A stretch of 5,022 nt of DNA from Nitrospiraceae bacterium. GTDB taxonomy: Bacteria > Nitrospirota > Nitrospiria > Nitrospirales > Nitrospiraceae. Numbering within the stretch: position 1 is the stretch's first letter; every line of letters begins with the position of its first letter. Of the stretch, positions 1 through 5,022 are shown one piece after another. The notes under the pieces are model-generated. The model worked only from the letters and a program-made list of their open reading frames with translations. It was not told the origin of the DNA and ran no database searches. The DNA lies in assembly GCA_005793285.1 (NCBI GenBank), contig SXPO01000204.1:1-5022 (forward strand). The letters are read 5' to 3'. The position numbers and the translations under genes are program-made.

Positions 1-1
1 G

Positions 2-247
2 TTTCTCTACTTTCGCCTCTGGGAACAAGCGGTCATCTGGGCCTCCTCCGTCGGCGCAACAGAATTTCAAAGCGGCCAAACCGGCTACCGGGCGAAACTC
101 GACCTCGAACATCGTCTCGTGCCTCTCAATAACTACTGCCAGCACCGGCACCCCTGGCTGCACCGCCTCTTCGCCACCGTCGCCAAGAGCATCACCTGGG
201 CAACTCTCGACGACGATCTCACGCAACAGACCCTCCCCAGCCACTAG
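2..247 (+). CDS. C-terminal end of a probable GNAT/FemAB-like acyltransferase (partial)
   Basis: An open frame enters from the left edge and runs about 81 codons to a TAG stop; the start lies outside the window. The visible tail begins FLYFRLWEQAVIWASSVGAT and then carries SGQTGYRAKLDLEHRL and PLNNYCQHRHP. An aromatic-rich helix, a Gly-Ala turn, then a 'SGQTGY..K' strand and a basic 'PLNNY' strand resemble the last part of BioF2/FemAB-like acyltransferases (Acetyltransf_6, peptidoglycan-recognition type). Those enzymes move an acyl or aminoacyl group onto an amine. The resemblance is from memory of the family, so the function is tentative, but the coding call is firm: codon use is strongly GC-biased and the frame is uninterrupted. 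The gene lies 124 bp upstream of the radical SAM gene on the same strand with no clear terminator between them, so the two could be co-transcribed. The substrate is unknown. Confidence 0.55.
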   Translation, partial: FLYFRLWEQAVIWASSVGATEFQSGQTGYRAKLDLEHRLVPLNNYCQHRHPWLHRLFATVAKSITWATLDDDLTQQTLPSH

Positions 248-371
248 GCATCCGCTCGGGCAACTGCTGGGTGGATCGCCTTGGTGACCCTTGCATGCCG
301 TTCACTGCGAGGGCCCGCCTGCGCGGGACGGTCGCATAGCATTCCCTCGGGCAGTATGGTATGTCGAGTCC

Positions 372-2558
372 ATGGCTGGCCCACACGTTCTCCTGCTCAT
401 TCCGCCACTCACGCAGCTGAATACGCCCTACCCGGCCACGGCCTATCTCACGGGGTTTCTCCGCAGTCGCGGGATTGACGCCGATCAGGCCGACCTCGGC
501 ATCGACATGGTGCTCCGACTCTTCAGCCGATCTGGACTCCAATCAGTCTTTGATCAGGTGCGCCAGCATGCGACTGCACTGCCAGGCGAAGCCAGACAGA
601 TGCTCGCCGTCGCGCCTGCCTATCTAAGCACGATCGACCCGGTCATCGAATTTCTTCAGGGGCGCAATCCTTCTCTGGCTTTGCTCCTGGCCCGCCCAGG
701 GTTCCTCCCCCAAGGCCCTCGATTCGCCGGCCACAGCAGTCGCGCGTCGTCATTGCGCACCTTGCCGGAACAGGATCGCGCCAAACGCTATGCCACGCTC
801 TACCTCGAAGACCTCGCCGATTTGATCCAGGCGACCGTCTCGCCCCATTTTACCCTGAGCCGGTATGCCGAGCATATCGCCCGCGCGGCCTCCACGTTCC
901 AGACGATCATCGACGCGGTCGCTGTCCCTCCAACCATGACGGATCAATTGATGCTCGAATCCTTGTGGGCGCACCTCGACCGCCTGACTCCATCGCTCGT
1001 CGCCCTCACCGTCCCCTTTCCCGGGAACCTCTATGGCGCCTTTCGTGTCGCCCGCTCGATCAAGAGCCGGAGGCCGGATCTCGCCGTTGCCTTGGGCGGA
1101 GGCTATGTCAACACCGAGCTCCGGCGTCTGTCGGACCCCCGCGTGTTTGACTACGTCGATTACGTCACGCTCGACGACGGCGAGAGGCCGCTGCTGTCAT
1201 TGATTGAACATCTGGCAGGCACCAGGTCCCGACAGCAACTCTGCCGGACCTTCTATCGGGAAAAGGATTGCGTCGTCTTCGCGAATAAGACAGCCGAACC
1301 TGAATTCAGCATGAGCGAGGTCGGCTGTCCAACCTACCGTGGCCTGGACTTGAGTCGATACCTCACAATCCTGGATAGCACGAACCCGATGCATCGTCTC
1401 TGGTCGGAAGGCCATTGGAACAAACTCACGGTCGCCCATGGCTGTTACTGGAAACAATGTACGTTCTGCGACGTCGGGCTCAACTACATCAGCCGCTACG
1501 AAATGACGCCGACCGATCGGCTCATCCAACAGATCGAACACCTGATAGCCGAGACTGGGTGCCGTGGATTCCACTTCGTCGATGAGGCGGCCCCTCCCGC
1601 TGCGCTAAAGTCGCTGGCCTTGGGTCTGCTGGAACGGGGCGTCACGATTTCCTGGTGGGGCAATATCCGCTTTGAAGACGCCTTCTCACCGGACCTCTGC
1701 CGCCTCCTGGCCGCCTCAGGCTGTATCGCCGTGACGGCAGGACTCGAAGCGGCCTCAGACCGTCTGCTGGAGAAAATCAAAAAAGGCATTACCGTCAATC
1801 AGACCGCGCTGGTGGCCGCGGCCTTCAACAAGGCAGGCATCCTCATCCATGCCTACCTCATGTACGGCTGTCCCTCTGAGACGGTCCAAGAAACAGTCGA
1901 CTCATTGGAGCGAGTGCGACAATTAGTACACGCGGATCTCATTCAATCGGCCTTCTGGCATCGCTTTACCGCCACGGCCCATAGCCCGATTGGCCTTCAA
2001 CCTGCCGCTCATGGCCTGCGTATCCTTGGACCGGCGTTTCAGGGTTTTGCGGAGAACGACCTCCAGCATGAGGATCGCGGGGGCACGACGCCGGAATGGC
2101 TCGGCGAGGGACTCCGGCAGTCGATGCTCAATTATCTGGAAGGGAACGGGCTCACGCGTGACCTGCGCCACTGGTTCGACCATGCCGTACCAACGCCCCG
2201 CGTCTCCCCCACCTGGATACAAAAGCTCCTCAAGGGACGAACCGTTGACGACACCGCCCAGGCGGAGCGGCGATTCGTCTGGCTCGGAGGCCAACCCGTC
2301 TGTGCATTGGTTGGAAGAAAAACAAAGATCATTCTGCCGGCCCGCACCAGCGATCACGTCCTCACCCTCGCCACCCCACAGGCCCAGTGGTTAAGCGATC
2401 TGCTCCATCGCTCCACGCCACGCACTACCTCCTCGCGTCCCTACCCCTTACTCAAGGACGCGCGCGCGACATTTCCCGGCACCGCAAAAGAGTTTGACTC
2501 CTTCCTCGGCACAGCCGCCTGGAAAAAAATCCGAACCGCTGGACTCTTGCTCGTCTGA
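372..2558 (+). CDS. B12-binding-type radical SAM protein, CX4CX2C variant
   Basis: This encodes 728 residues from ATG 372, a predicted cytosolic iron-sulfur enzyme that cleaves S-adenosylmethionine to start radical chemistry; the substrate is unknown. Residues 5-60 and about 220-285 look like a split cobalamin-binding Rossmann fold (HVLLLIPPL near the N-terminus, GGGYVNTELR from 242, DDGERPLL from 268). A mostly helical insert of about 150 residues separates the halves. The DxHxxG cobalamin-ligand motif is not seen, so B12 binding is uncertain. The radical SAM barrel spans about 345-590. Its cluster cysteines are C358, C363 and C366 (GCYWKQCTFCD), spaced CX4CX2C instead of the usual CX3CX2C. 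GLEAASDRLLEKIKKG (457-472) and YLMYGCPSET (495-504) are typical B12-radical SAM strands. The last 200 residues form an unrecognised C-terminal region that may end in a winged-helix-like module (inference). The frame is open upstream to a TTG at 291, but the fold begins just after Met 372, so that start is preferred; its ribosome site is weak. Confidence 0.88.
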   Translation: MAGPHVLLLIPPLTQLNTPYPATAYLTGFLRSRGIDADQADLGIDMVLRLFSRSGLQSVFDQVRQHATALPGEARQMLAVAPAYLSTIDPVIEFLQGRNPSLALLLARPGFLPQGPRFAGHSSRASSLRTLPEQDRAKRYATLYLEDLADLIQATVSPHFTLSRYAEHIARAASTFQTIIDAVAVPPTMTDQLMLESLWAHLDRLTPSLVALTVPFPGNLYGAFRVARSIKSRRPDLAVALGGGYVNTELRRLSDPRVFDYVDYVTLDDGERPLLSLIEHLAGTRSRQQLCRTFYREKDCVVFANKTAEPEFSMSEVGCPTYRGLDLSRYLTILDSTNPMHRLWSEGHWNKLTVAHGCYWKQCTFCDVGLNYISRYEMTPTDRLIQQIEHLIAETGCRGFHFVDEAAPPAALKSLALGLLERGVTISWWGNIRFEDAFSPDLCRLLAASGCIAVTAGLEAASDRLLEKIKKGITVNQTALVAAAFNKAGILIHAYLMYGCPSETVQETVDSLERVRQLVHADLIQSAFWHRFTATAHSPIGLQPAAHGLRILGPAFQGFAENDLQHEDRGGTTPEWLGEGLRQSMLNYLEGNGLTRDLRHWFDHAVPTPRVSPTWIQKLLKGRTVDDTAQAERRFVWLGGQPVCALVGRKTKIILPARTSDHVLTLATPQAQWLSDLLHRSTPRTTSSRPYPLLKDARATFPGTAKEFDSFLGTAAWKKIRTAGLLLV

Positions 2559-2599
2559 GACCACGTCTCGCCAGCCTCTTTTCGCAAAAAAAACACCAA

Positions 2600-2630
2600 G
2601 GGCGGGAGGGGCACTGAGCCTCTCCCGCCC
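2600..2630 (-). terminator. Intrinsic terminator of the peroxiredoxin gene
   Basis: A 12-bp stem (2600-2611 with 2619-2630, one G-U pair) closes a 7-base loop; an A-T pair at 2599/2631 can extend it. Read on the minus strand, the hairpin lies just past the peroxiredoxin stop and is followed within six bases by eight T residues (plus-strand A run 2586-2593), the classic rho-independent layout. There is no T run on the plus side, so it should act mainly on the minus-strand gene. The stem may also slow plus-strand transcription leaving the radical SAM gene, which ends 41 bp away. Confidence 0.88.
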
Positions 2631-2651
2631 TCGATGACGATGACCGATTCG

Positions 2652-3287
2652 TTACTTGTTGGGCTGCGGGGTATACCGCAAATACGGCTTCACCGCCGTG
2701 AACCCCTTGGGGAAAAGCGTCTTCGCCTCCGCATCGTTCACGGCCGGCGTGATGATGCACTCCTCCCCATCCTTCCAGTTGGCCGGCGTGGCCACTTTGA
2801 ACTTCGACGTCAATTGCAGCGAATCGATCACGCGCAACAGCTCGTCGAAGTTCCGGCCGCATGACGCTGGATAGGTCAACGTGAGCTTCACCTTCTTATC
2901 TGGTCCGACGATGAACACCGAACGCACCGTCATATTGTCCAACGCGTTCGGATGGATCATGTCATAGAGGGTCGCGACCTTCTTGTCGGGGTCCGCAATG
3001 ATCGGATAGTTCATCGTCGTATGCTGCGTCTCATTGATATCGTTGATCCAGCCCTTGTGCGACTCCAAGGGATCCACGCTGACGGCAATGACTTTCACGC
3101 CCCGCTTCTTGAACTCCGGCGTAATCTTCGCAACAGTCCCCAACTCGGTGGTGCAGACCGGGGTGTAATCTTTCGGATGCGAAAAAAGAATCCCCCACCC
3201 GCCGCCCAACCACTCATGAAAGTTGAGGGTCCCTTCCGTGGTCTCTGCCGTAAAATTTGGTGCTTCATCACCCAATCGTATTGCCAT
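2652..3287 (-). CDS. Peroxiredoxin, Prx6 (1-Cys) type
   Basis: The protein has 211 residues, the usual length for Prx6-class enzymes, which reduce hydrogen peroxide, organic hydroperoxides and possibly peroxynitrite through a cysteine thiol. The active-site motif P38-x3-T42-x2-C45 (HPKDYTPVCTTE) gives the peroxidatic Cys45, and Arg122 (DNMTVRSVF) is the usual catalytic arginine. The long C-terminal extension with VATPANWK, AKTLFPKGF and VKPYLRYTPQP is the Prx6 dimerisation arm. Two further cysteines, C143 (YPASCGRNFDE) and C177 (GEECIITP), are present; whether either resolves Cys45 cannot be told from sequence. There is no signal peptide, so it is cytosolic. The ATG is preceded by a good Shine-Dalgarno (GGAGG, 5 bases away). 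The gene is transcribed divergently from the DUF5069 gene across a 99-bp spacer and ends at a strong terminator, so it is probably monocistronic. The family call is secure; the physiological reductant is unknown. Confidence 0.96.
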   Translation of the reverse strand: MAIRLGDEAPNFTAETTEGTLNFHEWLGGGWGILFSHPKDYTPVCTTELGTVAKITPEFKKRGVKVIAVSVDPLESHKGWINDINETQHTTMNYPIIADPDKKVATLYDMIHPNALDNMTVRSVFIVGPDKKVKLTLTYPASCGRNFDELLRVIDSLQLTSKFKVATPANWKDGEECIITPAVNDAEAKTLFPKGFTAVKPYLRYTPQPNK

Positions 3288-3292
3288 AGCAG

Positions 3293-3300
3293 CCTCCCTT
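3293..3300 (-). promoter_or_regulatory. Ribosome binding site of the peroxiredoxin gene
   Basis: On the minus strand AAGGGAGG lies five bases before the ATG at 3287. It contains a perfect GGAGG core and fixes the start codon. Confidence 0.85.
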
Positions 3301-3376
3301 AATATTCAAGCCAAGGACTCGACAGCGCACACCGCACTACGATACTGTCCTTTCTGGACGAAGTGCAAGGGGGATC

Positions 3377-3381
3377 AGGAG
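3377..3381 (+). promoter_or_regulatory. Ribosome binding site deciding the DUF5069 start
   Basis: AGGAG lies five bases before ATG 3387 and eight before ATG 3390. It excludes the in-frame GTG at 3363, which lies upstream of this site. Confidence 0.8.
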
Positions 3382-3386
3382 ACGAC

Positions 3387-3824
3387 ATGATGCTCACACC
3401 ATATCCGAGAAGTGCGAAGATTCGCTTGGGGAATATCGCCCATTTAGGGCGTATGATCGACAAGGTCCGGCTCCGGCAGGCTGGCCAGATTCCGGACTAT
3501 AACTATTTAACCGTGGGCTTCGACCGCTACCTGCTCGACTTCCTCGAACTCGACACGTCTGCATTCGAGCAGAACGTGCGAGACGGCGGAACCGACCAGG
3601 ACATCCTGGACTGGGTGCGCGGACAGATGACGGCCCGTACCCCGGAAGAGCTCGCCCGATGGAACGAGCGAATCGAGGTAAGCGGACCAATGGACGAAGC
3701 AGCCAAGCGCAGATTTCAGCAACGGCTCGACGATGTGGCGAAGAAACGCGGCGTCCCCGTTGCCACGCTGCCGCACGTGACCGCGTGGTCTGACTTGATC
3801 GAGCTCGACGAGGATCGCCTGTAG
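3387..3824 (+). CDS. DUF5069 domain-containing protein
   Basis: This encodes 145 residues from ATG 3387; an immediately following ATG at 3390 is equally usable and would give 144. The N-terminus reads MLTPYPRSAKIRLGNIAHLG followed by RMIDKVRLRQAG, then DYNYLTVGFDRYLLDFLEL. This is the characteristic opening of DUF5069, a family of about 140-150 residues known from Nitrospira, Verrucomicrobia and related bacteria. No catalytic function is established for it. The domain spans essentially the whole protein. The second half is charged and helical (ILDWVRGQM, ELARWNERIE, AKRRFQQRLDDVAKKRG). No signal peptide, membrane segment or cysteine is seen, so it is probably soluble and cytosolic. It faces away from the peroxiredoxin and is convergent with tRNA-Arg 42 bp downstream, so it is likely monocistronic. 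Family call firm, function unknown. Confidence 0.9.
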   Translation: MMLTPYPRSAKIRLGNIAHLGRMIDKVRLRQAGQIPDYNYLTVGFDRYLLDFLELDTSAFEQNVRDGGTDQDILDWVRGQMTARTPEELARWNERIEVSGPMDEAAKRRFQQRLDDVAKKRGVPVATLPHVTAWSDLIELDEDRL

Positions 3825-3866
3825 CGAACCGCCTGGCAGGTGCGCCCACCTAAACGATACGTTGGA

Positions 3867-3943
3867 TGGTGCGCCCGGCTGGAATCGAACCAGCGACCCT
3901 CGCCTTAGAAGGGCGATGCTCGATCCAACTGAGCTACGGGCGC
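3867..3943 (-). tRNA. tRNA-Arg (anticodon TCT)
   Basis: On the minus strand a complete 77-nt cloverleaf folds without mismatches. The acceptor is GCGCCCG/CGGGCGC, the D stem GCTC/GAGC, the anticodon stem TCGCC/GGCGA with loop CTTCTAA, and the T arm GCTGG-TTCGATT-CCAGC. The discriminator base is A and the 3' CCA is encoded. Loop positions 34-36 read TCT (plus-strand 3907-3909), so it decodes AGA. It lies 65 bp downstream, in transcription direction, of the decayed tRNA-Pro, suggesting a former tRNA cluster. Confidence 0.97.
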
Positions 3944-4008
3944 GTGGATACTGGCGGTGCGTAGCCCGTCGCTTTTGCTGTGAGGCGCGGGCCTGCTTAC
4001 GCATCATA

Positions 4009-4081
4009 TGGTCGGGGCGACAGAATTCGAACCTGCGCCATCCTGCTCTCAAAGTACACTACATAGTTCTACTACAAGCCA
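4009..4081 (-). pseudogene. Decayed tRNA-Pro-like gene
   Basis: Read on the minus strand, the last 46 bases match a bacterial tRNA-Pro(TGG) 3' half (consensus recalled) at all but about three positions: GCAGG-TTCGAAT-TCTGT T arm, CGCCCCG acceptor strand and encoded ACCA. The 5' half aligns position by position but is degraded. The 5' acceptor strand TGGCTTG no longer pairs properly with CGCCCCG, and the D stem is GTAG/GTGT. The 5' anticodon stem has lost four bases, giving 73 nt instead of 77. The normally conserved G53-C61 T-stem pair has become G-T. The anticodon position reads TGA instead of TGG. It should not yield a working tRNA. Its 3' end matches the tRNA at 5000-5022 at 22 of 23 bases, in the same orientation. 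Confidence 0.75.
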
Positions 4082-4124
4082 CACTCCGACACAGCACACA
4101 ACACGGCGAGAACAGTATCATACC

Positions 4125-4222
4125 GTTCCCGTCACGGCAAGATACGGGCCACGACAGCAGGCTACAGGCCCCCCGTGATGCCAACCGGAATATCGGATGC
4201 CACCCGTGACGGGAACCGGAAT
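4125..4222. repeat. Inverted and direct repeat cluster
   Basis: GTTCCCGTCACGG at 4125-4137 is a perfect 13-base inverted match to 4204-4216. A direct repeat of 20 bases at 4172-4191 recurs at 4203-4222 with 17 identities (shared CCCGTGA...AACCGGAAT), giving a 31-base period. GAACCGGAAT (4213-4222) appears again at 4942-4951, beyond the DUF1348 gene. Confidence 0.7.
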
Positions 4223-4357
4223 GAAAACGTGTGTTTCCTGCCTGGGGCAACAGGGGGGCCTTGATCAGGCAGGGCGGGCGCCTGAAAGGGCACCCGACGA
4301 AATGGGGCGTGGGCTTCGCCGCTCCGGCTCGATTGACAAGTTTGCCATTCGCGCCCA

Positions 4358-4385
4358 TTGCCACGCTATTCGTGAATCGTATAAA
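4358..4385 (+). promoter_or_regulatory. Sigma-70-like promoter of the DUF1348 gene
   Basis: TTGCCA (4358-4363) and TATAAA (4380-4385) each match five of six consensus bases and are 16 bases apart. The expected transcript start, near 4392, leaves a leader of about 40 bases before ATG 4431. This also argues against a translation start at 4197. Confidence 0.6.
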
Positions 4386-4420
4386 GTGGTCACGCTGGTG
4401 CGCCCCGCATCAGTGACCAG

Positions 4421-4425
4421 AAAGG
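4421..4425 (+). promoter_or_regulatory. Ribosome binding site deciding the DUF1348 start
   Basis: AAAGG lies five bases before ATG 4431. It is moderate in strength but well placed, and agrees with the family's N-terminus. Confidence 0.55.
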
Positions 4426-4430
4426 TGCGT

Positions 4431-4898
4431 ATGGAATCTAAACCGCCACTGCCCCCGTTTACTAAGGAATCGGCCATTCAGAAGATTCGCATGGCCGAAG
4501 ATGCCTGGAACACCCGAGATCCCGAGCGGGTCTCCCGTGTCTATACCGAGGATACCCAGTGGAGAAATCGCGCAGAATTTCTGGTGGGGCGTGATCAAGT
4601 CCAGCAATTCTTGATTCGGAAATGGGCGACCGAATTGAACTATCGCCTGATTAAAGAACTCTGGGCGGTTAGTGAACATCGAATTGCCGTCCGGTTCGCC
4701 TATGAGTGCCATGATGCGTCTGGTCAATGGCAACGCAGTTATGGCAATGAGAATTGGGAGTTTAATGAGCAGGGATTGATGAGGCGGCGGTTGGCGAGTA
4801 TCAATGATGTGCCGATTGATGCATCGGATCGTAAGTTTTTCTGGCCACTTGGGCGACGCCCGGATGATCACCCAAGTCTGAGTGAGTTAGGCCTGTAA
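4431..4898 (+). CDS. DUF1348 family protein (NTF2/SnoaL-like fold)
   Basis: This encodes 155 residues, the usual length for DUF1348, a member of the NTF2-like (SnoaL) superfamily of small alpha+beta barrels with a central pocket; no reaction is firmly assigned. Family hallmarks run in order: [20 protein letters not shown] (8-27), [17 protein letters not shown] (38-54), [16 protein letters not shown] (63-78), IAVRFAYE (85-92), SYGNENWEF (103-111), RRLASIND (119-126) and [18 protein letters not shown] at the C-terminus. It has no signal peptide. ATG 4431 is preceded by AAAGG five bases away and by a promoter 46 bp upstream. The frame is open further upstream to 4197, but DUF1348 proteins begin near PPFT, so the longer form is rejected. 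By hand count the gene is about 52% GC (243 of 468), against about 60% in sampled neighbouring genes. It is bracketed by tRNA-Pro sequences, which suggests horizontal acquisition. It stands alone; no partner gene is visible. Confidence 0.93.
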   Translation: MESKPPLPPFTKESAIQKIRMAEDAWNTRDPERVSRVYTEDTQWRNRAEFLVGRDQVQQFLIRKWATELNYRLIKELWAVSEHRIAVRFAYECHDASGQWQRSYGNENWEFNEQGLMRRRLASINDVPIDASDRKFFWPLGRRPDDHPSLSELGL

Positions 4899-4999
4899 CG
4901 CCACCGCGGGCAGGGGGAGCATTCAAGCCTAACCGTGCGTCGAACCGGAATCACACAGGAAGAGCAGGAGGGGAAAAACGCGCAAGTGGTTGAAAGTAA

Positions 5000-5022
5000 T
5001 GGTCGGGGCGACAGGATTCGAA
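5000..5022 (-). tRNA. 3' end of a tRNA, probably tRNA-Pro (cut by window edge)
   Basis: On the minus strand the last 23 bases read TTCGAAT, then CCTGT, CGCCCCG, A and CCA: the T loop, 3' T stem, 3' acceptor strand, discriminator and encoded CCA of a tRNA. The CGCCCCG acceptor strand implies a CGGGGCG 5' end, typical of bacterial tRNA-Pro. The anticodon lies beyond the window, so the identity is inferred. Unlike the copy at 4009, it keeps the conserved C61, so it is probably the functional gene. Confidence 0.7.

Larger units (their letters stand above)
3288..3386. promoter_or_regulatory. Divergent intergenic region with candidate promoters for both genes
   Basis: The 99-bp spacer must hold the promoters of both the peroxiredoxin and the DUF5069 gene. 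For the plus-strand gene the best pair is TCGACA (3319-3324) and GATACT (3341-3346), 16 bases apart, which is fair. For the minus-strand gene TTGCAC (plus 3363-3368) and TATCGT (plus 3339-3344), 18 bases apart, is weak. A short inverted repeat, GTCC-N5-GGAC, at 3347-3359 sits between these elements and could be a regulator site or chance. No recognisable OxyR or PerR box is seen. Confidence 0.35.
4082..4430. other. Non-coding stretch with repeats between the tRNA-Pro remnant and the DUF1348 gene
   Basis: No convincing gene is seen. Open frames run through it on both strands (plus from 4197, minus 4059-4364), but the predicted residues are low-complexity in character and match no family I know. 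It holds a short repeat cluster (4125-4222), a small hairpin (TCAGGC at 4265-4270 with GCCTGA at 4280-4285), and a good promoter (4358-4385). It may be debris of the event that separated the two tRNA-Pro copies. Confidence 0.6.

Noticed and set aside
314..327. Short hairpin CCCGC-CTGC-GCGGG between the first two genes
   Set aside because: Only five base pairs and no T run on either strand; too weak to call a terminator.
291..371. In-frame TTG start extending the radical SAM protein by 27 residues
   Set aside because: The extension (HAVHCEGPPARDG...) does not resemble the fold's N-terminus, which starts right after Met 372; TTG is a poor start and has no ribosome site.
1923..2357. 144-codon open frame on the minus strand opposite the radical SAM gene
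   Set aside because: It is antisense to a well-supported coding sequence in GC-rich DNA, where such shadow frames are common, and its residues show no family features.
3838..3851. Hairpin AGGTG-N4-CACCT between the DUF5069 gene and tRNA-Arg as a bidirectional terminator
   Set aside because: Five base pairs, four-base loop and no T run in either direction; not sufficient for an intrinsic terminator.
3507..4052. 181-codon open frame on the minus strand
   Set aside because: It runs through an intact tRNA gene, a tRNA remnant and opposite the DUF5069 gene, so it cannot be a real protein gene.
4197..4430. 78-residue N-terminal extension of the DUF1348 protein
   Set aside because: Family members begin close to the PPFT motif, a promoter and ribosome site lie inside the extension, and it crosses a repeat cluster.
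4082..4430. CRISPR-like array or transposase remnant in the repeat-bearing stretch
   Set aside because: There are only two direct-repeat units with three mismatches, no regular spacers, and no recognisable transposase or integrase motif in any frame.
4886..4933. GTTAGGC/GCCTAAC inverted repeat at the end of the DUF1348 gene as a terminator
   Set aside because: Seven base pairs separated by 34 bases with no following T run; possible but unsupported.

Overview
The window looks like chromosomal DNA of a GC-rich bacterium. Protein-coding stretches sampled by hand are about 60% GC. A B12-type radical SAM protein, a Prx6-type peroxiredoxin and a DUF5069 protein occur together, which resembles Nitrospira (Nitrospirota). 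That assignment is from memory of gene content and is moderate confidence only.

Layout: (1) Bases 2-247 are the 3' end of a plus-strand gene, probably a GNAT/FemAB-like acyltransferase. (2) Bases 372-2558 encode a 728-residue B12-binding-type radical SAM protein on the same strand, with an atypical CX4CX2C cluster motif. (3) A strong hairpin at 2600-2630 ends the convergent peroxiredoxin gene (minus strand, 2652-3287). (4) A 99-bp divergent spacer leads to a DUF5069 gene (plus, 3387-3824). (5) An intact tRNA-Arg(TCT) lies on the minus strand at 3867-3943. (6) A decayed tRNA-Pro copy lies at 4009-4081. (7) About 350 bp of repeat-bearing non-coding DNA follows, ending in a good promoter. (8) A DUF1348 (NTF2/SnoaL-like) gene occupies 4431-4898 at about 52% GC. 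(9) The last 23 bases are the 3' end of a second tRNA of the same kind, cut by the window edge.

The most interesting structure is the right-hand third. Two copies of a tRNA-Pro 3' end, 22 of 23 bases identical and in the same orientation, bracket about 1 kb holding one lower-GC gene with its own promoter. This fits an insertion at, or duplication of, a tRNA gene inside what may have been a Pro-Arg tRNA cluster. The copy next to tRNA-Arg aligns along a whole tRNA with a net 4-base loss in the anticodon stem, so it is a pseudogene rather than only a displaced 3' fragment.

The acyltransferase and radical SAM genes may form one transcription unit, but no substrate can be read from the sequence. 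The peroxiredoxin is a housekeeping thiol peroxidase. No integrase, transposase, CRISPR array or defence gene is visible, and I do not see a complete undescribed multi-gene system here.
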